DNA from: Taibaiella sp.
Lineage (GTDB): Bacteria; Bacteroidota; Bacteroidia; Chitinophagales; Chitinophagaceae
Assembly: GCA_019454705.1 (NCBI GenBank)
Contig: JACFNS010000207.1
Coordinates: forward strand, 1 to 5,350
Length of the DNA stretch: 5,350 nucleotides
Direction of reading: 5' to 3'
How positions within the stretch are numbered: the first letter of the stretch is position 1; each line of letters opens with the position of its first letter. The notes under the pieces were generated by a model. The model was not told the origin of the DNA. It saw only the letters and a list, made by a program, of their open reading frames with translations, and made no database searches. Both the position numbers and the translations under genes were made by a program. This document shows positions 1 to 5,350 of the stretch, in pieces.

Positions 1-378
1 CGCGACTATGAGAAGGAGGAAGAATACCTGCTGAAAAAGCACAACATAAAAGTGATACCAGTATCGGAAGTACGCAAGAAAGGTGTTGAAAGCGTGGTGC
101 GTTCTGCCCTGTTGCACCTCAGCAATTGCGATGATATTTATGTTTCTTTCGATGTGGACTCGTTAGACAATTCTATTTCACGGGGCACAGGAACGCCCGT
201 GAGCAACGGCCTGCGCGAACGTGAGGCCGAAGATTTGCTGGCAACCATCATGCAGAACCATAAAATCTGCTGTTTTGAAGTAACAGAAGTAAACCCCACG
301 CTGGACAAAGAAAACCTGATGGCTGAAATAGCCTTCAATATCCTGCAGCGTAGCGTGAATATATTGCTGGTGAACTAA
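1..378 (+). CDS. Arginase-family ureohydrolase, C-terminal part (5' truncated by window edge)
   Basis: The frame is open from base 1, and the stop TAA is at 376-378. The 125 visible residues are the C-terminal part of a ureohydrolase, the Mn-dependent fold that hydrolyses guanidino groups (arginine to ornithine plus urea, agmatine to putrescine plus urea, or formiminoglutamate). Visible marks, counted from the first codon, are SFDVDSLD with the two metal-binding aspartates at 51 and 53, GTGTPV at 62-67, and EVTEVNPTLD, whose second glutamate (96) matches the conserved Glu of the arginase EVNP motif. The N-terminal metal motifs (GGDHS, DAHxD) are outside the window. Arginase-like wording (TEVNPTLD, then MAEIAF) favours arginase over agmatinase, but the substrate cannot be fixed from this part. 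The protein is probably cytoplasmic. A GTG at 52 is internal, not a start, because the family fold extends well upstream. The 3' end overlaps the convergent lipoprotein gene by 4 bases. Confidence 0.9.
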   Translation, partial: RDYEKEEEYLLKKHNIKVIPVSEVRKKGVESVVRSALLHLSNCDDIYVSFDVDSLDNSISRGTGTPVSNGLREREAEDLLATIMQNHKICCFEVTEVNPTLDKENLMAEIAFNILQRSVNILLVN

Positions 379-935
379 CGTGGCTCCATATCTGAGCAGA
401 ATACACCTGAGAAGTTGACATCAGCATTATTTTCATCGACATATACGCCTGAGAAACTACCGGATGCTTTATCGTAAAAATCCTTATCTGGATCTATACT
501 GTTTGACCTTGGGTTGGTCAATTCATCAAATGTGAGCGTAAAACTTTTGATGGTATACCCGGCGGTATTGCTTATAATTAAAGACGGGGAGTTAGCTTGG
601 GTAATGGTATAAGTACCTGTAGTAGCCACATTCGTCATCAGTACCTTTACATTATACACACTATTGGCTGATGTCAGGAGCCCCATATCCAGCAAGGTTT
701 TGTCAGTGCCATTGGCGGTTATTACTGCTACTCCACCCGTAGCCGATTCTCCATTTGCTGGCGTGTATACAGTACCGTTAATATTGAATTCAAGGTATGC
801 TTTAGTGCCATTCTTGCACCTGTATGTAACGGCAGGCGTGGGATTATCGTCATCATCGCTGCTATTGCGGGGTGAACATGATGTAATGGCAAACAGGCCG
901 AATGATAGTGCGGCAATTAATATTCTCTTCCTCAT
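375..935 (-). CDS. Small Bacteroidota lipoprotein, function unknown
   Basis: The gene encodes 186 residues from the ATG at 933-935. A longer in-frame start at 995 exists, but it would place 20 extra residues before a textbook signal peptide, so I reject it. The signal has a basic start (MRKR), a hydrophobic stretch (about residues 5-17) and a lipobox ITSC with lipidated Cys20. It is followed by a low-complexity linker with four aspartates (27-30) and Pro/Thr. The rest (about 37-186) is a beta-rich, Thr/Ser/Asn/Gly-rich domain. It has INGTVY near the start, GTYTIT in the middle and a closing GSFSG...VNFSGVF, the style of small Bacteroidota lipoprotein domains such as DUF6252. That family assignment is tentative. 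Cys40 and Cys180 flank the domain and could form a disulfide. It should be anchored in the outer membrane; surface export is possible, but the acidic run begins at +8, later than typical export signals. It lies 38 bases downstream of the SGNH hydrolase gene, probably in one transcript. Confidence 0.82.
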   Translation of the reverse strand: MRKRILIAALSFGLFAITSCSPRNSSDDDDNPTPAVTYRCKNGTKAYLEFNINGTVYTPANGESATGGVAVITANGTDKTLLDMGLLTSANSVYNVKVLMTNVATTGTYTITQANSPSLIISNTAGYTIKSFTLTFDELTNPRSNSIDPDKDFYDKASGSFSGVYVDENNADVNFSGVFCSDMEPR

Positions 936-973
936 AGAAATAAAGATAATATTTTTTTGCCAAAACATAACAG

Positions 974-2263
974 CTATTGCTTCACAAAACGACAACTGTA
1001 CAGAGTTTCAACACCCGACGATACGGTAAGATAATACAACCCGTTTACCAAGGTTGACACATCAATGCTCTGTTGTTCATGTTGTGTGGCGCTGTGCCTG
1101 TGCACTACTTGTCCATATACATTAGTAATGACAACATTATAGCTATCTGACAAGAACAGACGCGATGAAATCCTCATTTCATTCTTTACCGGGTTTGGCG
1201 AAATGATTATTCCGGCCTTTTCTCTTGCCTGCCCTATTGATGCGGCTGCCATGTACACTGATGAATAAACAGTATCCGAACATCCACCTTTTGTTGTTAT
1301 CAGCCTGACTATATACGTCCCTGAGTCGTTATATGTATGCGATGGGTTAGCATATGTTGATGTTTGACCGTCACCAAAGTTCCAGTTATAACTTGTGCCG
1401 TTCACCGATTTATTGGTAAAGTTCACACTGTTACCAGTACTAATTGCATAACTGAAATCTGCCTCCGTTTTGTATTGACCAATATGCCAATAAGCCATAC
1501 TATCGAAAACTACAGCCTTGGCAGCAGCCCTGATGTTGGCCGCATCCGTGGCATTAAGCGAATAATTGTAATTCAACTTCGTGGGGTCTTTGCGAAATAT
1601 AGTGGTATAAAAAGCGCAGGCCGCTGCATAGCTCCCCGCCATAGATGGGTGGCTTTCATCGGCATCATACAACTCAATATTTGGATGCTGCATCCTGATA
1701 ACCCTCCACACAGCCCCTGCCGGCGAAACAATTCCCTGGTTGTCATTGGCCAGCGTTTCATATCGCGCTCTTATTACACTATCCATACCTGTATATGTGC
1801 AGAAGTGCGGCCAGCCTTGCGGCGTATATGTACCACACATGCCTGCATCTCCGTTCTTTCTGCCCCATGTCATATAGTATAACGTTTCAGCGCAAGGGTT
1901 ACTTACATTCACTAAGCTATCCAGCAGGCGGCCATACAGCAGTGTTGTACTGTACACCTGTTGATACGGCAGCGCAGGGTGCTGGCTCTGTTCCTGCAGC
2001 ACTACATAGTCCCAGTTGCCCTGCTTAATCTTGTTTTTTGATGCCATGCTGGTATAATGGCCGCCAAATGTAAACCCTCCCGGTGCCTCCATTTCCCATA
2101 CCAGCGTATCACCTGTGCCGCTTGCCATATTAGCTACTATCTGCGGCATGTTATTAACGTAGGTGTAGCTGTTTCCCAAAAAGAGTACGCGAACTTTCTT
2201 ACCGGCAAAAGCATCTGTACCTACCAACAAAACGAAAAGAAAAGCAGAATATATACGAACCAT
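974..2263 (-). CDS. Secreted SGNH/GDSL-type hydrolase with PKD domain and T9SS type A sorting tail
   Basis: The gene encodes 429 residues from the ATG at 2261-2263. An ATG 60 bases further out (2323) would put a Cys/Tyr-rich tail before the signal peptide and is less likely. Domain order: signal peptide (about 1-20, ending AFA); an SGNH-like hydrolase (about 24-260) with RVLFLGNSYT carrying the presumed nucleophile Ser32, WDYVVLQEQS at 84-93, and YDADESHPS with presumed Asp202 and His205; a PKD domain (about 267-340) with the hallmark WNFGDGQTS and the HTYNDSGTYIV strand; and a C-terminal type A sorting domain (about 352-429) with ISPNPVKNEM, ITNVYGQVV and LVNGLYYL. Family knowledge: such tails direct proteins through the outer membrane by T9SS, with the tail cleaved and the protein released or attached to the surface. 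The substrate is unknown; an ester or O-acetyl group on a glycan or lipid is inferred from the fold only. Blocks II and III of classical GDSL enzymes are not clear. It is the first gene of a likely two-gene operon with the lipoprotein. Confidence 0.88.
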   Translation of the reverse strand: MVRIYSAFLFVLLVGTDAFAGKKVRVLFLGNSYTYVNNMPQIVANMASGTGDTLVWEMEAPGGFTFGGHYTSMASKNKIKQGNWDYVVLQEQSQHPALPYQQVYSTTLLYGRLLDSLVNVSNPCAETLYYMTWGRKNGDAGMCGTYTPQGWPHFCTYTGMDSVIRARYETLANDNQGIVSPAGAVWRVIRMQHPNIELYDADESHPSMAGSYAAACAFYTTIFRKDPTKLNYNYSLNATDAANIRAAAKAVVFDSMAYWHIGQYKTEADFSYAISTGNSVNFTNKSVNGTSYNWNFGDGQTSTYANPSHTYNDSGTYIVRLITTKGGCSDTVYSSVYMAAASIGQAREKAGIIISPNPVKNEMRISSRLFLSDSYNVVITNVYGQVVHRHSATQHEQQSIDVSTLVNGLYYLTVSSGVETLYSCRFVKQ

Positions 2264-2336
2264 AAAATGTATTGAACGGCAATATAGACAGTAATATCCT
2301 GCTGCCGGTTTGGCTTTTGTCATTCTTTTGGTAATT

Positions 2337-2383
2337 CATACCGGGTATGCTCTGTTTTAGGGCCGCAACACCTCACATACCCC
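2337..2383. repeat. Three CATACC hexamers, one inverted, in the divergent intergenic region
   Basis: CATACC at 2337-2342 faces GGTATG at 2344-2349 with one base between, a near-perfect 13-base palindrome. A third copy, CATACCCC, follows at 2376-2383, so GGGTATG (2343-2349) could also pair with CATACCC (2376-2382) as a 7-bp stem around a 26-base loop. The set lies upstream of the predicted ileS promoter and in the region that should hold the promoter or leader of the minus-strand SGNH gene. It could be an operator or a minus-strand leader hairpin. The arms are short enough to be chance. Confidence 0.35.
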
Positions 2384-2417
2384 TTTTTCGTAATTCCACA
2401 TATTTATCCTACCTTTG
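2384..2417 (+). promoter_or_regulatory. Bacteroidota-type promoter for ileS
   Basis: TACCTTTG at 2410-2417 is an exact match to the Bacteroidota -7 element TAnnTTTG used by their primary sigma factor. The -33 element (TTG) is only approximate: TTTTTCG at 2384-2390, about 21 bases upstream of the -7 box. Transcription would start near 2424, giving an ileS leader of about 85 bases. No equally good element was found on the minus strand for the divergent SGNH gene. Confidence 0.6.
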
Positions 2418-2438
2418 CGCCTAATTTTTTTGTAGATT

Positions 2439-2477
2439 ATGGCGACGTGTGTTCAGTTGAATTGCATAAATAACTAA
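2439..2477 (+). CDS. Possible 12-residue upstream ORF in the ileS leader
   Basis: ATG at 2439 opens a short frame encoding MATCVQLNCINN, with a TAA stop at 2475-2477, 31 bases before the ileS ATG. It lies inside the predicted leader, about 15 bases after the inferred transcription start. It holds one isoleucine, so a classical isoleucine attenuation peptide is not indicated, and no ribosome binding site is evident. An ATG frame of this size is expected by chance in a leader this long, so translation is unproven. Confidence 0.2.
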   Translation: MATCVQLNCINN

Positions 2478-2484
2478 TAACTAA
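2471..2484. repeat. Tandem 7-base duplication TAACTAA x2 before ileS
   Basis: TAACTAA at 2471-2477 is repeated exactly at 2478-2484. With TAA at 2467, the AT-rich stretch supplies stop codons in all three plus-strand frames (2467 and 2482 in the ileS frame). It therefore rules out an ileS start further upstream and ends the possible short upstream ORF. A role as an unstructured, AT-rich ribosome landing region is an inference; no other function is seen. Confidence 0.5.
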
Positions 2485-2508
2485 ACACTTAGCCGGGCGA
2501 TAACAGAT

Positions 2509-5350
2509 ATGACCAAAGGACGGTACGCAGAATATAAAGGCTTAAACATGCCTTCCATCGAGCAGGAAGTACTGCAAAGGTGGAAGGACAACGATACATT
2601 CAGGAAAAGTATAGATAACCGCAATGGCAATGAGCCCTTCGTATTTTATGAAGGCCCGCCCAGCGCCAACGGCATGCCAGGTATTCACCACGTTATTTCC
2701 CGTACGCTCAAAGACCTCGTTTGCCGCTACAAAACCATGCAGGGCTACCAGGTAAAGCGTAAAGCCGGATGGGATACGCACGGCCTGCCCGTAGAACTGG
2801 GTGTTGAAAAAGAACTGGGCATTACAAAAGAGGATATAGGCACCAAAATATCAGTAGAAGATTATAACAAAAAGTGCCGCGAGGCCGTGATGCGCTACAA
2901 AGGCGAGTGGGAAAGCATTACGGAAAAGATGGGCTATTGGGTAGATATGACCGACCCATACATCACCTTCGATAATAATTATATAGAAACTCTGTGGTGG
3001 GCGCTCAAAGAGCTGCACAACAAGGGCTATTTATACAAGAGCGTCAGCATACAACCCTACAGCCCCGCTGCGGGTACGGGCTTAAGTTCGCACGAGCTAA
3101 ACCAACCCGGCACCTACAAAGACGTAAAGGACACCACAGTAGTCGCTATGTTCAAGGCGCATTACTATCACTTGTTCGATGCGGTAATGAAAGAAGGTGG
3201 CAGCGTGTACTTTATGGCGTGGACCACCACCCCATGGACGTTACCATCCAACTGCGGTTTGACGGTAGGGCCAAACATTGATTACGTACTGGTAAAAACA
3301 TTCAACCCCTATACCCACGAACCCATACACGTTGTACTGGCTAAACCATTGTTGGGCAAATACTTCAAAGAAGAAGGGAAGGACTCTGATTTCGGAGCGT
3401 ACAATTCTGAATCTAAAGTACTGCCCTGGAGCATCGTTAATGAATTCAAAGGCGAAGCTATTGCAGGATGCCGTTACGACCAGCTACTACCCTACGAAGG
3501 TAATACCGCGCAAGTAGCAGGTGGCGATCCCTGGCGCGTAGTTACCGGCGACTTCGTAACTACGGAAGACGGTACGGGTATAGTACACACCGCCCCAGCC
3601 TTTGGTGCCGACGACTTTAAAGTAGGCAGGCAGCACAACCTCGGTATCCTCACTATGGTGGACCGCGAAGGTAAGTTCAACGACTACATGGGCGAGTTGA
3701 GCGGACGTTATGTAAAGAACTACAAAAACGACCCCGACTACAAAGATGTAGATGTGGACATAGCGGTGAAGCTGAAGCTGAGCGGCAACGCCTTCAAAGT
3801 AGAAAAATATGAACATAGCTATCCGCACTGCTGGAGGACGGATAAGCCCGTAATATATTACCCGCTGGATGCATGGTTCATCAAAACCACGGCAGTAAAA
3901 GACAGGATGATAGAACTGAATAAGACTATCAACTGGAAACCCGCTGCTACCGGCACTGGCCGCTTTGGCAACTGGCTGGAGAATATGGTGGATTGGAACC
4001 TGAGCCGAAGCCGTTTCTGGGGTACACCATTGCCTATATGGATAAGTGAAGATGGTACGGAAACAAAATGCATAGGCAGCATCGAAGAACTGATGGATGA
4101 ACTGCGTTATGCAGACAAAGTGTTGAACCTGAACCAGGCTGAGGTGTACGACAGGGATATAGAAAAACTGGACCTGCACAAGCCTGTGGTTGACCAACTG
4201 GTACTGGCTACCAAAGACGGCAAGCCTATGCACCGCGAGCCCGACCTGATAGATGTATGGTTTGACAGTGGTGCTATGCCCTATGCGCAATGGCACTACC
4301 CTTTTGAGAATAAAAAAGAACACAAGCATAACTTCCCTGCCGACTTTATAGCCGAGGGTGTTGACCAGACACGCGGATGGTTTTACACACTTCACGTATT
4401 GGGCGTAATGCTCTTCGACAGTGTGGCTTACAAAACCGTTGTGAGTAACGGGCTGGTGCTGGATAAAAACGGCAACAAGATGAGTAAGCGCCTGGGCAAC
4501 GTGGTAGACCCTTTCAAAACTATAGACGAGAACAGCGCCGATGCAACACGCTGGTACCTCATTACCAATGCCAGCCCCTGGGACAGCATGAAGTTCGACC
4601 TGGCGGGTATCAAAGAAGTACAACGCAAATTTTTCGGCACCTTATACAATACTTACCAGTTCTTTGCCCTGTATGCCAATGTAGATGGCTTTAACTTCAA
4701 AGAACGTTATATACCCGTACACCAGCGCCCTGAAATAGACCGCTGGATACTGTCTGAACTCCATTCGCTGGTGCATAACGTCACCACTTACATGGACGAG
4801 TACGAGCCTACACAGGCAGGCCGGGCTATTGAATACTTCCTGGACGAGCAACTGAGCAACTGGTATGTACGCCTCTGCCGCCGCCGTTTCTGGAAAGGTG
4901 AATACAACGAAGACAAGATAGCTGCTTACCAGACACTGTACGAATGCCTGGAGACCATCAGCTTCCTCATTGCGCCTATATCGCCTTTCTTTGCCGACTG
5001 GCTGTACCAGAACCTGAATAGTGTGACCAAACGCTACGAGGCGCAGTCGGTACACCTGGCAGAGTTTCCGCAGATAGACGACAGCGTGGTGGATAAGGAG
5101 CTGGAAGAGCGTATGCAACTGGCACAGGACGTATCATCGCTGGTACTGAGCCTGCGCAAAAAGGAAAATATAAAAGTGCGCCAACCACTGCAAAAGGTGC
5201 TGATACCCGTGCTGAACAAGCATATGCAGCAGCAATTGCAGGCCGTGGAAGATTTGGTAAAAAATGAGGTGAATGTAAAAGAAGTTCAATACCTTGTTGA
5301 TACGGAAGGCTTTATAAAAAAGAAAGTAAAAGCCAACTTTAAAACACTGG
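2509..5350 (+). CDS. ileS: Isoleucyl-tRNA synthetase, IleRS2 type, C-terminus beyond window
   Basis: Charges tRNA-Ile with isoleucine in the cytoplasm. ATG at 2509 is the start because TAA at 2482 closes the frame upstream and the N-terminus (MTKGRYAEYKGLNMPSIEQE) fits the family; 947 codons are open to the window end. Order seen: class I signature region GPPSANGMPGIHH (49-61), with GIHH at 58-61 replacing HIGH; GWDTHGLPVE (87-96); CP1 editing domain with AWTTTPWTLPSN (237-248) and DGTGIVHTAPAFGADDF (354-370), retaining equivalents of the E. coli editing residues Thr243, His333 and Asp342 as Thr241, His360 and Asp369; YPHCWR (438-443); WNLSRSRFWGTPLPIW (496-511); VWFDSGAMP (583-591); EGVDQTRGWFYTL (616-628); intact KMSKR (657-661); then the helical anticodon-binding domain with DRWILSEL (744-751) and LSNWYVRLCRRRFW (782-795). 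The sequence ends at KANFKTL, where IleRS2 C-terminal domains begin. It has its own promoter. Identity is near certain; the IleRS2 class is strongly supported. Confidence 0.97.
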   Translation, partial: MTKGRYAEYKGLNMPSIEQEVLQRWKDNDTFRKSIDNRNGNEPFVFYEGPPSANGMPGIHHVISRTLKDLVCRYKTMQGYQVKRKAGWDTHGLPVELGVEKELGITKEDIGTKISVEDYNKKCREAVMRYKGEWESITEKMGYWVDMTDPYITFDNNYIETLWWALKELHNKGYLYKSVSIQPYSPAAGTGLSSHELNQPGTYKDVKDTTVVAMFKAHYYHLFDAVMKEGGSVYFMAWTTTPWTLPSNCGLTVGPNIDYVLVKTFNPYTHEPIHVVLAKPLLGKYFKEEGKDSDFGAYNSESKVLPWSIVNEFKGEAIAGCRYDQLLPYEGNTAQVAGGDPWRVVTGDFVTTEDGTGIVHTAPAFGADDFKVGRQHNLGILTMVDREGKFNDYMGELSGRYVKNYKNDPDYKDVDVDIAVKLKLSGNAFKVEKYEHSYPHCWRTDKPVIYYPLDAWFIKTTAVKDRMIELNKTINWKPAATGTGRFGNWLENMVDWNLSRSRFWGTPLPIWISEDGTETKCIGSIEELMDELRYADKVLNLNQAEVYDRDIEKLDLHKPVVDQLVLATKDGKPMHREPDLIDVWFDSGAMPYAQWHYPFENKKEHKHNFPADFIAEGVDQTRGWFYTLHVLGVMLFDSVAYKTVVSNGLVLDKNGNKMSKRLGNVVDPFKTIDENSADATRWYLITNASPWDSMKFDLAGIKEVQRKFFGTLYNTYQFFALYANVDGFNFKERYIPVHQRPEIDRWILSELHSLVHNVTTYMDEYEPTQAGRAIEYFLDEQLSNWYVRLCRRRFWKGEYNEDKIAAYQTLYECLETISFLIAPISPFFADWLYQNLNSVTKRYEAQSVHLAEFPQIDDSVVDKELEERMQLAQDVSSLVLSLRKKENIKVRQPLQKVLIPVLNKHMQQQLQAVEDLVKNEVNVKEVQYLVDTEGFIKKKVKANFKTL

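Noticed and set aside
664..1029. A 121-codon plus-strand frame opposite the lipoprotein
   Set aside because: It is antisense to a convincing lipoprotein gene and spans the end of the next gene; no domain or start context supports it.
1364..1882. A 172-codon plus-strand frame opposite the SGNH hydrolase, with smaller ones at 1795-2028 and 2057-2275
   Set aside because: The minus-strand frame encodes signal peptide, SGNH, PKD and sorting-tail motifs in order; the plus-strand translations show no domain.
2264..2323. Longer N-terminus for the SGNH hydrolase (start at 2323)
   Set aside because: It would put 20 residues, including two Cys, before a clean signal peptide beginning MVRIYSAFLFVLLV.
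2424..2508. T-box or other tRNA-sensing riboswitch before ileS
   Set aside because: The leader is too short for a T-box. I see no T-box consensus and no terminator hairpin, and T-boxes are not typical of Bacteroidota.
2994..3517. Plus-strand open frames at 2994-3281 and 3332-3517, out of frame with ileS
   Set aside because: The ileS frame is continuous and carries all family motifs through this stretch, so these are shadows and not evidence of a frameshift.
3487..4623. A 378-codon open frame on the minus strand inside ileS
   Set aside because: It lies wholly antisense to well-conserved IleRS motifs, has no recognisable domain, and is explained by the codon choice of the sense gene. The same applies to the shorter minus-strand frames across 2542-5219.
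1..5350. Mobile element, CRISPR array, phage, toxin-antitoxin or defence system
   Set aside because: No transposase, integrase, direct-repeat array, terminal inverted repeats, tRNA or paired small toxin genes are visible on either strand.

Overview
This window looks like ordinary chromosome from a Bacteroidota bacterium, possibly of the Chitinophagales type (the order is a guess from protein style, not demonstrated). Four observations point to the phylum. One secreted protein ends in a type IX secretion (T9SS) type A sorting domain. A small lipoprotein has an acidic run after its lipobox cysteine. The isoleucyl-tRNA synthetase is of the long, eukaryote-like IleRS2 form, with wording I associate with Bacteroidota. 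A perfect TAnnTTTG -7 promoter element lies upstream of it, and no strong Shine-Dalgarno sequence is seen at any start.

Layout: (1) 1-378, plus strand, is the C-terminal part of an arginase-family ureohydrolase whose 5' end lies outside the window. (2) 375-935, minus strand, is a small lipoprotein. Its stop codon interlocks with the arginase stop, so the two genes converge with a 4-base overlap. (3) 974-2263, minus strand, is a secreted SGNH/GDSL-type hydrolase with a PKD domain and a T9SS tail. It lies 38 bases upstream of the lipoprotein gene on the same strand, and the two probably form a short operon for extracytoplasmic proteins. (4) 2264-2508 is a 245-base divergent intergenic region. 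It holds a Bacteroidota-type promoter for ileS, three copies of a CATACC hexamer, a small tandem repeat and a possible 12-residue upstream ORF. (5) 2509-5350, plus strand, is ileS. It is open for 947 codons with no in-frame stop and runs off the right edge, so probably one to two hundred residues of its C-terminus are missing.

The genes belong to separate functions: cytoplasmic arginine/ureohydrolase metabolism, an envelope/secreted pair, and translation. No mobile element, CRISPR array, tRNA, rRNA or defence system is visible, and I do not see a new multi-gene system. The most notable feature is the altered class I signature of the synthetase, GIHH in place of HIGH. As I recall the literature, this change is linked to very high mupirocin resistance in some IleRS2 enzymes. 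The other points of interest are the interlocked convergent stops, the unusual block III of the hydrolase, and the small elements in the ileS leader.
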